Below, in pieces: positions 1 to 9,813 of a stretch of DNA of 64,000 nucleotides (its first letter is position 1; every line of letters begins with the position of its first letter). The notes under the pieces were generated by a model, which worked only from the letters and a program-made list of their open reading frames with translations, was not told the origin of the DNA and searched no databases. Source of the stretch: Actinoplanes sichuanensis (GTDB lineage Bacteria; Actinomycetota; Actinomycetes; Mycobacteriales; Micromonosporaceae). The position numbers were made by a program, and so were the translations under genes. The stretch lies in the NCBI RefSeq assembly GCF_033097365.1, contig NZ_AP028461.1, positions 11,683,501-11,747,500 on the forward strand, read 5' to 3'.

Positions 1-1
1 G

Positions 2-1770
<1,769 letters not shown>

Positions 1771-1774
<4 letters not shown>

Positions 1775-2799
1775 GCCTGTTCACCAAGGTCGCCCGGCCG
1801 GCACTGTTCCGGCTGGGCGGCGGGGACGCCGAGCACGCCCACGAGTGGACCCTGGACCGGCTGGCCAAGCTGCCCGCGCCCGCCCTGGCCGCGATGCGCC
1901 GCTGGTACGGCTTCTCCAACCCGGTCGAGGTCTTCGGCGTCCGGTTCCCGAACCGGGTCGGTTTGGCCGCCGGCGTCGACAAGAACGGGATCGCCCTGCC
2001 CGCGTGGCCGGCGCTCGGCTTCGGCTTCGTCGAGGTCGGCACAGTCACCGCGAAACCGCAGCCGGGCAATGACAGGCCGCGGCTGTTCCGGGCCAAGGCC
2101 AGCGAGGGCATCGTCAACCGGATGGGCTTCAACAACGCCGGCGCGGCCGCCCTGGCCGACCGCCTGGCCGAGCTGGGCCCACTCGACGTGCCGCTGGGCA
2201 TCTCGCTCGGCAAGTCGAAGGTCACCCCGCTGGAGGAGGCGGTCGAGGACTACCTGACGTCCTACCGCCTGCTGCACCGGTACGCCGACTACATCGCCGT
2301 CAACGTGTCCTCGCCGAACACCCCGGGCCTGCGCAGCCTGCAGGACAAGGATGCGATCGCGGCGCTGCTCGGGGCGCTGGCCGGCCCGGTGCCGGTGCTC
2401 GTCAAGATCGCGCCGGATCTGACCGAATCGGCCATCGCCGAGTTGCTCGGGGTCTGCCTGGAGCACGGCGCGGCCGGGATCATCGCCACCAACACGACGC
2501 TGTCCCGGGACGGGCTGGCCCCGTCCGACCGGCATCTGGCGAACGAGGCGGGCGGCCTCTCCGGCGCCCCGCTGACCGTCCGGTCCCGTGAGGTGGTCCG
2601 GTTCGTGCACACCGAGAGCGGTGGCCGACTGCCGATCATCGGGGTCGGCGGGATCATGTCGGCCGATGACGCGTCCCGGATGCTCGACGCCGGTGCCGCC
2701 CTGGTGCAGCTCTACTCCGGGTTCATCTACCGGGGCCCGGACCTGGTTCTGGAGGTCGCCCGGGGCGCCCGCCCGGCACGGGCGGCTGCGGCCCGATGA
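1771..2799 (+). CDS. pyrD: Dihydroorotate dehydrogenase (quinone), class 2
   Basis: PyrD oxidises dihydroorotate to orotate, passing electrons from FMN to quinone at the membrane. The 342 residues match the class 2 length. Visible motifs are [10 protein letters not shown] (about 64-73), NRMGFNNAG, the active-site serine region [12 protein letters not shown] (about 177-188), [10 protein letters not shown] and the FMN-phosphate loop [12 protein letters not shown]. The N-terminal extension that precedes the barrel in class 2 enzymes is present. The GTG start overlaps the carB stop (GTGA). The stop overlaps the bioA ATG (ATGA), so carB-pyrD-bioA read as one transcription unit. No odd features. 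Confidence 0.97.
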
Positions 2800-4145
2800 G
2801 CGCGGCCGAGCGCGACCGCGTTGCGCTCGGCCCGTCGTCCGTTCCCCCGAGGTCACTCTCCTCGGGGGCGGACGGCGACGGCGTGGCCACCCTGCTGGCA
2901 CTCGATCGGGCGCATGTCTGGCATCCGTACGGTCCGATGCCCGGCCGCAGCGAGCCCTACCTGGTGGAGAGCGCCGAGGGGGTACGGCTACGCCTGGCCG
3001 GTGGCCGCGAGGTGGTCGACGGGATGTCGTCCTGGTGGGCGGCCATCCACGGGTACCGGCATCCGGTTCTGGACGCGGCCCTGGCCGAGCAGGCCGGCCG
3101 GATGAGCCACGTGATGTTCGGCGGGCTCACCCACGAACCGGCGATCCGGTTGGCCACCGAGCTGGTGGAGATCACCCCGGCCGGCCTGGAGCACGTGTTC
3201 CTCTGCGACTCCGGGTCGGTGGGCGTCGAGGTGGCGATCAAGATGGCTCTCCAGGCCCAGCGGGCTCTCGGGCGGCCGGGCCGGAACCGCCTCGCGACGT
3301 GGCGTGGCGGATATCACGGTGACACGTTTCACCCGATGAGCGTCTGCGATCCGGTCGGCGGCATGCACTCGCTCTGGACCGGGGTGCTCCCGGTCCAGGT
3401 CTTCGCCGAGGCGCCGCCCCCGGATTGGGACGAAGGCTACGCCGCCCGGCTCACCGACACGATCGAGCGTCACGCGGACGAGATCGCCGCGGTGATCGTC
3501 GAGCCGGTCGTGCAGGGGGCCGGCGGGATGCGGTTCCACCATCCGGAGTACCTGCGGGTGCTCCGCGAGGTGACCGCCGCGCACGGGATCTTCCTGATCT
3601 TCGATGAGATCGCCACCGGGTTCGGCCGGACCGGGCGGTTCTTCGGCGCCGATCACGCCGGGGTGAGCCCGGACATCATGTGCCTCGGCAAGGCGCTGAC
3701 CGGGGGGTACCTGACCCTGGCGGCCACCCTGTGCACGGCCGGCGTGGCCGCGGCGATCTCCGCCGGGGACGGTGGCGGGCTGGCGCACGGCCCGACGTTC
3801 ATGGGGAACCCGCTGGCCTGTTCGGTCGCACTGGCGTCGCTCAGCCTCTTGCGTACGGGCGAGTGGGCGACGGCCGTACCGAATATCGAATCCGCTCTGA
3901 AACGCGGTCTGGAGCCGCTTCGTGGCGCGCGCGGGGTCGCTGACGTGCGGGTCCTCGGCGCCATCGGCGTCGTCCAGTTGGATCGGCCGGTGGACATGAT
4001 CCGGGCGACCGCGGCGGCGGTGGCCGAGGGGGTCTGGCTGCGGCCGTTCCGGGACCTGATCTACACCATGCCGCCGTTCGTCACCGACGACGCCGACGTG
4101 GCCCGCATTACCGCCGGAATCGCCGCCGCGGTGGCGGCTAGCTGA
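2796..4145 (+). CDS. bioA: Adenosylmethionine-8-amino-7-oxononanoate aminotransferase
   Basis: This is a PLP-dependent class III aminotransferase of biotin synthesis, converting KAPA to DAPA with S-adenosylmethionine as amino donor. The BioA-type N-terminal HVWHPYGPM lies near residue 40. The PLP-binding region [11 protein letters not shown] (about 270) and the Schiff-base lysine in [10 protein letters not shown] (about 298) are present. Also visible are [11 protein letters not shown] and [12 protein letters not shown]. At 449 residues it is slightly long. The first 29 or so residues look unconserved and contain a 9-bp perfect inverted repeat, so an in-frame GTG at 2883 is an alternative start. 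The ATG at 2796 is preferred only for its ATGA overlap with pyrD. A biotin gene inside a pyrimidine operon is unusual, and no other bio gene is in the window. Confidence 0.93.
   Translation: MSAAERDRVALGPSSVPPRSLSSGADGDGVATLLALDRAHVWHPYGPMPGRSEPYLVESAEGVRLRLAGGREVVDGMSSWWAAIHGYRHPVLDAALAEQAGRMSHVMFGGLTHEPAIRLATELVEITPAGLEHVFLCDSGSVGVEVAIKMALQAQRALGRPGRNRLATWRGGYHGDTFHPMSVCDPVGGMHSLWTGVLPVQVFAEAPPPDWDEGYAARLTDTIERHADEIAAVIVEPVVQGAGGMRFHHPEYLRVLREVTAAHGIFLIFDEIATGFGRTGRFFGADHAGVSPDIMCLGKALTGGYLTLAATLCTAGVAAAISAGDGGGLAHGPTFMGNPLACSVALASLSLLRTGEWATAVPNIESALKRGLEPLRGARGVADVRVLGAIGVVQLDRPVDMIRATAAAVAEGVWLRPFRDLIYTMPPFVTDDADVARITAGIAAAVAAS
2844..2868. repeat. Perfect 9-bp inverted repeat in the 5' end of bioA
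   Basis: CCCCCGAGG at 2844-2852 pairs perfectly with CCTCGGGGG at 2860-2868 across a 7-base loop. It lies in the poorly conserved first 25 codons of bioA. It could be an mRNA hairpin between pyrD and a downstream GTG start at 2883, or simply part of a degenerate N-terminus. Confidence 0.6.
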
Positions 4146-4165
4146 CACGGGAGAGTGAGAAGTTC

Positions 4166-4996
4166 ATGGAAACCTTCGGCGAACGACTGCACGCGGCGGT
4201 TGCGGAGCGTGGTCCGCTGTGTGTCGGGATCGACCCGCACGCCTCGCTCCTGGCCCGATGGGGCCTGTCCGACGACATCTCCGGCCTCGAACGCTTCGCC
4301 CGTACGGTCGTCGACGCACTGGCCGATCGGGTGGCTGTTCTGAAGCCGCAGTCAGCTTTTTTTGAGAGATTTGGGTCACGCGGAGTCGCGGTTCTTGAGT
4401 CAACTATCCGACAGTCGCGAGAAGCCGGTGCGCTCGTCCTGCTGGATGTGAAACGTGGCGACATCGGCTCGACGATGGCCGCGTACGCCGACGCGTACCT
4501 GAATCCGGCAAGCACTCTCTGTGCCGACGCGATTACTGTGAGTCCCTATCTTGGAGTCGGTTCATTGCAGCCGGCGTTCGACTCGGCGGCCGCTCACGGG
4601 GGTGGAGTCTTCGTCCTGGCGCTGACCTCGAACCCCGAGGGGCCGGCCGTCCAACACGCCGTCACTTCGTCCGGAAAATCCGTCGCGCAGACCGTGATCG
4701 ATGAGATTTCCCAGGTCAACGCGGGTGCACAGCCGCTCGGCAGTCTCGGTCTCGTGGTCGGCGCGACGATCGGCGAGACCGGCCACGACCTCTCCAAGGT
4801 CAACGGCCCGCTGCTCGCTCCGGGCCTCGGAGCGCAGGGCGGAACCCCCGATGACCTGCGAGCCGTCTTCGGTGAGAGCCTTCACAACGTGTTGCCGTCG
4901 TACTCACGGGAAGTTCTCACCGGCGGCCCGGAGATCGCCGGATTGCGGGCCGCAACAGACCGCGTTCTGGCCGACGTGCGCGCCGCCCTCGGGTGA
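4166..4996 (+). CDS. pyrF: Orotidine 5'-phosphate decarboxylase (actinobacterial/type 2)
   Basis: PyrF decarboxylates OMP to UMP, the last step of pyrimidine synthesis. The 276-residue length and the motif LLDVKRGDIGSTM (catalytic Asp-Lys-Asp cluster) mark the longer type 2 family. GIDPHASLL near residue 25 and LAPGLGAQGG near the C-terminus bind substrate phosphate and base. It starts with ATG 20 bases after bioA behind a GAGAG ribosome site, so it is probably co-transcribed. Bases of about 4340-4560 are visibly more AT-rich than their neighbours, with a run of seven T, while the protein motifs stay intact. Confidence 0.95.
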   Translation: METFGERLHAAVAERGPLCVGIDPHASLLARWGLSDDISGLERFARTVVDALADRVAVLKPQSAFFERFGSRGVAVLESTIRQSREAGALVLLDVKRGDIGSTMAAYADAYLNPASTLCADAITVSPYLGVGSLQPAFDSAAAHGGGVFVLALTSNPEGPAVQHAVTSSGKSVAQTVIDEISQVNAGAQPLGSLGLVVGATIGETGHDLSKVNGPLLAPGLGAQGGTPDDLRAVFGESLHNVLPSYSREVLTGGPEIAGLRAATDRVLADVRAALG

Positions 4997-5179
4997 AACG
5001 GCCTGCTTATCAGGCTCCGGAAGAGGCGGACCGGGGGTACCCCCACGTTGCCGAAACCCGGTTTGACCGCTAGTTTTCCCGGCGCCGGGAACCATATGCC
5101 CCTTCGGTTCCATGGCACACCACGTTTCACAGAAGCGCCGGTATTGAACTACCGCCGCTCAGGGACCTGAGGAGAACTG

Positions 5180-5497
5180 GTGCCGCTCCCGTCATTGAGC
5201 CCCGAACAGCGTGCTGCTGCGCTGGAGAAGGCCGCGGAAGTTCGCAAGGCTCGGGCTGAGCTGAAGGAACAGCTCAAGTCCGGCAAGACCACCCTCGCCG
5301 CCGTGCTCGAGCGCGCGGAGGCTGACGAGGTCGTCGGCAAGCTGAAGGTTTCGGCCGTGCTTCAGGCGCTGCCGGGCATCGGCAAGATCCGCGCGACCCA
5401 GATCATGGAGAAGCTGAAGATCGCCGAGAGCCGCCGGCTCCGGGGTCTCGGCGACCAGCAGCGCAAGGCCCTCCTGGGGGAGTTCGCTGCGAACTGA
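5180..5497 (+). CDS. mihF: Integration host factor, actinobacterial type
   Basis: This is a small basic nucleoid-associated protein of 105 residues, typical of actinobacterial IHF (mIHF/sIHF), which binds DNA and is essential in mycobacteria. It has a charged helical N-terminal half (LEKAAEVRKARAELKEQL) and the diagnostic helix-two-turn-helix segment LQALPGIGKIRATQIMEKL (about 63-81). A GTG start sits behind AGGAG at 5170-5174. It is followed by gmk and rpoZ, its usual actinobacterial neighbours. It is unrelated in sequence to the proteobacterial IhfA/B heterodimer. Confidence 0.95.
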   Translation: MPLPSLSPEQRAAALEKAAEVRKARAELKEQLKSGKTTLAAVLERAEADEVVGKLKVSAVLQALPGIGKIRATQIMEKLKIAESRRLRGLGDQQRKALLGEFAAN

Positions 5498-5523
5498 CTC
5501 ATCGGCTCGTGTAGGAATGAGCC

Positions 5524-6117
5524 GTGAGCATGGATGACGACGCGCAGCCGGAGGCCCGCCTCACCGTTCTTTCCGGCCCCTCCGGGGTCGGGAAGGACAG
5601 TGTGATCGAGCTGATCCGGCTGCGCTCGCCGTGGATCAAACTCTCGGTGTCGGTGACAACACGCAAGAAACGCGACTACGAGACCGACGGCGAGCACTAC
5701 CACTTCGTGACCAGGTCCGAGTTCCAGCGACTGATCGACGGAAATCAGCTGCTGGAGTGGGCGGAGTTCGCGGGCAACCTCTATGGCACGCCCCGCGCGC
5801 AGGTCGAGGGCTGGCTCCATCAGGGCCGGCCCGTTTTGTTGAAGATCGACCTGCAAGGCGCCCGCCAGGTCCGTGCGGCCATGCCGCAGGCCCAGCTGGT
5901 CTTCCTGGCTCCACCGAGCGTGGAGGAGCTCCAGCGCCGCCTCATCGGCCGGGGGACCGACGACGAGGAGACGATCAAGCGCCGACTCGCCCACGCCGAC
6001 GAGGAGTTGGCGGCCGAGTCCGAGTTCGACGTCACCGTTGTGAACGACTTCGTCGAACGAGCCGCTGATGAGCTGGTAGGATTGCTCGGTTCGTTATACC
6101 TGGCACACGAGCATTAA
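5524..6117 (+). CDS. gmk: Guanylate kinase
   Basis: Gmk phosphorylates GMP to GDP with ATP. The P-loop [10 protein letters not shown] is at residues 17-26, and the GMP-binding segment [19 protein letters not shown] follows. [10 protein letters not shown] and [16 protein letters not shown] form the catalytic and lid regions. The 197 residues match the family. The start is GTG at 5524; an ATG two codons downstream at 5530 is equally possible. It lies 26 bases after mihF and is followed by rpoZ. Confidence 0.95.
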   Translation: MSMDDDAQPEARLTVLSGPSGVGKDSVIELIRLRSPWIKLSVSVTTRKKRDYETDGEHYHFVTRSEFQRLIDGNQLLEWAEFAGNLYGTPRAQVEGWLHQGRPVLLKIDLQGARQVRAAMPQAQLVFLAPPSVEELQRRLIGRGTDDEETIKRRLAHADEELAAESEFDVTVVNDFVERAADELVGLLGSLYLAHEH

Positions 6118-6128
6118 GGATTCACCAC

Positions 6129-6392
6129 GTGGGAACCATCGCGAACCCCGAAGGCATCACCAACCCGCCGATCGACGAGCTGCTCGACAAGACCTCGTCG
6201 AAGTACTCGCTGGTGATCTTCGCGGCCAAGCGCGCCCGCCAGGTCAACGCCTACTACAGCCAGCTCGGTGAGGGTCTTCTCGAGTACGTCGGTCCGCTTG
6301 TCGAGACCACGCCGCAGGAGAAGCCGCTCTCGATCGCGATGCGTGAGATCAACGCAGGCCTGCTGACCGCCGAGGCGACTGACAATCCCTGA
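6129..6392 (+). CDS. rpoZ: DNA-directed RNA polymerase omega subunit
   Basis: Omega helps fold and assemble the beta' subunit of RNA polymerase. The 87 residues carry the conserved core [28 protein letters not shown] (quoted in part: [16 protein letters not shown]). The C-terminal [11 protein letters not shown] is typical of actinobacterial omega. A GTG start lies 11 bases after gmk. A stem-loop terminator follows at 6408-6449. Confidence 0.95.
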   Translation: MGTIANPEGITNPPIDELLDKTSSKYSLVIFAAKRARQVNAYYSQLGEGLLEYVGPLVETTPQEKPLSIAMREINAGLLTAEATDNP

Positions 6393-6407
6393 TCCAAGTC
6401 GATCCGT

Positions 6408-6449
6408 TTGATCCCGCGTCCCGCATCATGGGCGCGGGATCAATTGTTA
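6408..6449 (+). terminator. Intrinsic terminator after rpoZ
   Basis: An 11-bp perfect stem, TTGATCCCGCG (6408-6418) with CGCGGGATCAA (6433-6443), closes a 14-base loop and is followed by TTGTTAT. It separates rpoZ from coaBC. Confidence 0.75.
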
Positions 6450-6480
6450 TCCGAGGTGAATTCGTGCCGATGGTGAAGCT

Positions 6481-7689
6481 GTGACCGAGATCGTGCTGGG
6501 CGTGGGCGGGGGGATCGCGGCTTACAAGGCGTGCGAGCTCCTGCGGCTGTTCACCGAGTCCGGCCATGGGGTGCGGGTCGTCCCGACCGATTCGGCACTT
6601 AAATTCGTCGGCGAGCCCACCTGGGCCGCGCTGTCCGGGCGGCCGGTGGCGACCGGGGTCTGGGACGACGTGCACGAGGTGCCACACGTGCGCATCGGCC
6701 GAGCCGCCGAGCTGGTCGTGGTCGCTCCGGCCACCGCCGACCTGCTGGCCAAGGCCGCCCACGGCATCGCCGACGACCTGCTCACCAACACTCTGCTCAC
6801 GGCCACGTGCCCGGTCGTCTACGCGCCGGCCATGCATACCGAGATGTGGGAGAACCCGGCCACCAAGGAAAATGTGGCGACTCTTCGCCGGCGCGGGGCG
6901 ATCGTGATCGAGCCCGCGGTCGGACGCCTGACCGGAAAGGACACCGGCAAGGGGCGGCTGCCGGACCCCTCGGCGATCTTCGAGGTCGCGTTGCGCGTAC
7001 ACCGGCGTGGTCTCGCTCTTGATCTTGCCGGTCGTCATGTCGTGGTCACCGCCGGAGGCACCCGCGAACCGCTCGACCCGGTCCGGTTCCTGGGCAACAG
7101 ATCCTCCGGGAAACAGGGATACGCGCTGGCCAAGGTGGCTGTCGCCCGTGGCGCCAGAGTGACACTCGTCTCGGCGAACGTGTCGCTGCCCGACCCCGCC
7201 GGGGCCGACGTCGTGCGCGTCGGCACCACCGAGGAGTTGCGCAAGGCCACCGTGGAGGCGGCCGCTTCGGCCGACGTCGTCGTGATGGCGGCCGCACCCG
7301 CCGACTTCCGGCCCGCGACGGTCGCCGAGCAGAAGATCAAGAAGACCGACGACGGTACGCCCGGCCCGATCACCCTGGTCACGAACCCGGACATCGCCGC
7401 CGAACTGGGCGCCGCCAAGCGCCCCGGCCAGATCCTCGTCGCCTTCGCGGCCGAGACCCACGACGCCCTGGAGAACGCCCGCGGCAAGCTGGTCCGCAAG
7501 CGCGCTGACCTGATCGTCGTCAATGAGGTCGGCCCGGATCTGGTCTTCGGGCAGGACCGCAACACGGTCACCCTGCTGGGGGCGGACGGGTTCACCGCCA
7601 CTCACGGGGAACTACCCAAAGACGATGTGGCCGATATGATTTTCGATCAAGTCGCCATCCGATGGAAACCCAGGTCCGCCGACGCCTAG
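6481..7689 (+). CDS. coaBC: Bifunctional phosphopantothenoylcysteine decarboxylase / phosphopantothenate-cysteine ligase
   Basis: CoaBC carries out two steps of coenzyme A synthesis. The N-terminal flavoprotein CoaC half (about 1-180) starts GVGGGIAAYKA. It carries VAPATADLLAKAAHGIADDL and PAMHTEMWENPA. The C-terminal CoaB half starts near VVTAGGTREPLDPVRFLGN and contains the dimer and nucleotide motif NRSSGKQGYALA and the AAPADFRP strand. The 402 residues match the fused bacterial enzyme. It starts with GTG after the rpoZ terminator and precedes metK. Confidence 0.96.
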   Translation: MTEIVLGVGGGIAAYKACELLRLFTESGHGVRVVPTDSALKFVGEPTWAALSGRPVATGVWDDVHEVPHVRIGRAAELVVVAPATADLLAKAAHGIADDLLTNTLLTATCPVVYAPAMHTEMWENPATKENVATLRRRGAIVIEPAVGRLTGKDTGKGRLPDPSAIFEVALRVHRRGLALDLAGRHVVVTAGGTREPLDPVRFLGNRSSGKQGYALAKVAVARGARVTLVSANVSLPDPAGADVVRVGTTEELRKATVEAAASADVVVMAAAPADFRPATVAEQKIKKTDDGTPGPITLVTNPDIAAELGAAKRPGQILVAFAAETHDALENARGKLVRKRADLIVVNEVGPDLVFGQDRNTVTLLGADGFTATHGELPKDDVADMIFDQVAIRWKPRSADA

Positions 7690-7743
7690 CGACCCTGGCT
7701 ACACTTCCGCGTTACGTTGTATTCGACAAATCTGAGGAGCACC

Positions 7744-8934
7744 GTGGCACGCCGTCTGTTCACCTCCGAGTCGGTCACGGAAGGCCACCCGGACAAGATC
7801 GCTGACCAGATCAGCGACGGGATTCTCGACGCCCTGCTCGCGCAGGACCCGCGCAGCCGTGTCGCGGTGGAGACCCTCATCACCACCGGCCAGGTCCACG
7901 TGGCCGGTGAGGTCACCACCCAGGCCTACGCCGACATCCCCAGCATCGTCCGCGACACCATCCTGAAGATCGGTTACGACTCGTCGAAGAAGGGGTTCGA
8001 CGGCGCCTCGTGCGGCGTGAGCGTCTCCATCGGCTCTCAGTCGCCGGACATCGCGCAGGGTGTCGACACCGCCATCGAGCAGCGCGAGGGTGAGGCCGGC
8101 GACTCGCTGGACAGCCAGGGCGCCGGCGACCAGGGCATGATGTTCGGCTTCGCCTGCTCGGAGACCCCCGAGCTGATGCCGCTGCCGATCGCGCTCGCGC
8201 ACCGGCTGGCCCGCCGACTGTCCGCCGCGCGCAAGGACGGGACGATCCCCTACCTGCGCCCCGACGGCAAGACCCAGGTCACCATCGAGTATGACGGGCT
8301 CCGCCCGGTCCGCCTCGACACGGTCGTGGTCTCGTCGCAGCACGCCGCCGACATCTCGCTGGAGTCGCTGCTCACGCCGGACGTCCGCGAGCACGTCATC
8401 GCCCCCGAGCTGGAGGGCCTCGGCCTCGACACCGAGGGCTACCGGCTGCTGGTCAACCCGACCGGCCGCTTCGAGATCGGCGGCCCGATGGGTGACGCCG
8501 GCCTCACCGGTCGCAAGATCATCGTCGACACCTACGGCGGTTACGCCCGCCACGGTGGCGGCGCCTTCTCCGGCAAGGACCCGTCCAAGGTCGACCGTTC
8601 CGCGGCGTACGCGACGCGCTGGGTCGCCAAGAACGTCGTCGCCGCCGGGCTCGCCGAGCGCTGCGAGATCCAGGTCGCCTACGCGATCGGCAAGGCCCAC
8701 CCGGTCAGCCTGTTCGTCGAGACCTTCGGCACCGAGAACGTGCCCGTCGAGCGGATCGAGAAGGCCATCGGCGAGGTCTTCGACCTGCGCCCGGCCGCGA
8801 TCATCCGCGACCTCGACCTGCTGCGCCCGATCTACCAGCAGACCGCGGCGTACGGCCACTTCGGCCGTGAGCTGCCGGAGCTGAAGTGGGAGAGCACCGA
8901 CCGCGCCGCCGACCTGAAGAACGCCGCCTCCTGA
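7744..8934 (+). CDS. metK: S-adenosylmethionine synthetase
   Basis: MetK makes S-adenosylmethionine from methionine and ATP. The motifs are [19 protein letters not shown] near the N-terminus, [12 protein letters not shown] in the middle and the glycine-rich [16 protein letters not shown]. The GTG at 7744 is preferred because GAGGAG at 7734-7739 sits at ideal spacing and the protein then starts ARRLFTSES as in relatives. A TTG 27 bases upstream is in frame but has no ribosome site. The protein has about 396 residues. No SAM riboswitch is visible in the 54-base gap after coaBC. Confidence 0.96.
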   Translation: MARRLFTSESVTEGHPDKIADQISDGILDALLAQDPRSRVAVETLITTGQVHVAGEVTTQAYADIPSIVRDTILKIGYDSSKKGFDGASCGVSVSIGSQSPDIAQGVDTAIEQREGEAGDSLDSQGAGDQGMMFGFACSETPELMPLPIALAHRLARRLSAARKDGTIPYLRPDGKTQVTIEYDGLRPVRLDTVVVSSQHAADISLESLLTPDVREHVIAPELEGLGLDTEGYRLLVNPTGRFEIGGPMGDAGLTGRKIIVDTYGGYARHGGGAFSGKDPSKVDRSAAYATRWVAKNVVAAGLAERCEIQVAYAIGKAHPVSLFVETFGTENVPVERIEKAIGEVFDLRPAAIIRDLDLLRPIYQQTAAYGHFGRELPELKWESTDRAADLKNAAS

Positions 8935-8970
8935 GGCTGTTCGCCGTGCCGGGCGCCCGTTCCCCATCCG

Positions 8971-9070
8971 GGGGCGGGCGCTCTGCCGTTCCGGCCCCGG
9001 GATGGGGGCGGGCGCTCTGCCGTTCCGGCCCGGAATGGGGGCGGGAACTCCGTCGTTCCGGCCCCGGAAT
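8971..9070. repeat. Tandem repeat, about 33 bp x 3, between metK and the phosphatase gene
   Basis: Three copies of a 33-34-bp GC-rich unit start at about 8971, 9005 and 9038. Each opens with GGGGGCGGG and contains a CCGTTCCGGCCC core. The first two are nearly identical and the third is diverged (AACTCCGTCG in place of CGCTCTGCCG). They lie right after the metK stop. I see no gene here. Confidence 0.8.
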
Positions 9071-9177
9071 CTCGGGTGCTGGGAAAGGAAGTGCCGCCAC
9101 GGGTGATCCGCCGGCGCCTGAAATGCGTGTTCGTTCGCATGAGAGTCAGGGGTGGTGAAGGCGCTTACGCTTCCGTG

Positions 9178-9744
9178 ATGACGGGTGTTCAGGGCGATCG
9201 GGTGATCGTGGTCCGGCATGCGATGCCGGCCGTCGATCCGGACGTGCCGTCGGAGCAGTGGCAGCTGGCACAGGAGAGCCGCGTCGCGGCCCGCCTGATG
9301 CGGCTGCACGTCTGCCATCCGGCCTACTACGTGGCCAGCACCGAACCGAAGGCCGCACAGACCATGCAGGAGATCGCCGGCGCTCAGCGGGTGGTCCGTG
9401 ATCCGGGCCTCGCCGAAGTGCATCGACCGCACGTGTGGTTCACCGACGAATCGGGCTACCACTCGGCCGCGCAGGCCTATGCGCGAGGCGAGTGCCCCGA
9501 CGGGTGGGAGCCGCGAGATCAGGTGATCGAGCGGTTCGACGCCGCGGTGGTACGCCACGCGGCCGCCGCCGCCGAACAGAACCGCACTCTCGTCATCGGC
9601 ACCCACGGCCTGGCGCCGACGGTGTGGATGGCCAGCCGGTACCAGCTGGCGACCGACCCGGCCCGGTTCTGGGCCGACCTCCGTTTCCCGGACATCGTGG
9701 AGATCGACCTCCAGGCGCAGACGGTGACCTGCCTCACCCACTGA
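9178..9744 (+). CDS. Histidine phosphatase family protein
   Basis: This is a phosphoglycerate-mutase-like histidine phosphatase. The catalytic RHG-type motif is VVRHAMPAV with the phospho-accepting His at about residue 14, and the second catalytic histidine is in IGTHGLAPT. With the ATG at 9178 (after 9175 GTG) the protein has 188 residues, near the minimal domain size; upstream in-frame starts would add a basic unconserved tail. The substrate cannot be told. It stands alone between metK and priA, with the tandem repeat in front of it. Confidence 0.8.
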   Translation: MTGVQGDRVIVVRHAMPAVDPDVPSEQWQLAQESRVAARLMRLHVCHPAYYVASTEPKAAQTMQEIAGAQRVVRDPGLAEVHRPHVWFTDESGYHSAAQAYARGECPDGWEPRDQVIERFDAAVVRHAAAAAEQNRTLVIGTHGLAPTVWMASRYQLATDPARFWADLRFPDIVEIDLQAQTVTCLTH

Positions 9745-9813
9745 TTCGCCAAGCCCGCGGCCGGGGGCGGCGGCGGGCGGAATTGTCAGAGGGTGCGGGC
9801 AGAATGTTCGACC

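Noticed and set aside
7690..7743. SAM riboswitch upstream of metK
   Set aside because: The gap is only 54 bases and shows none of the conserved SAM aptamer cores.
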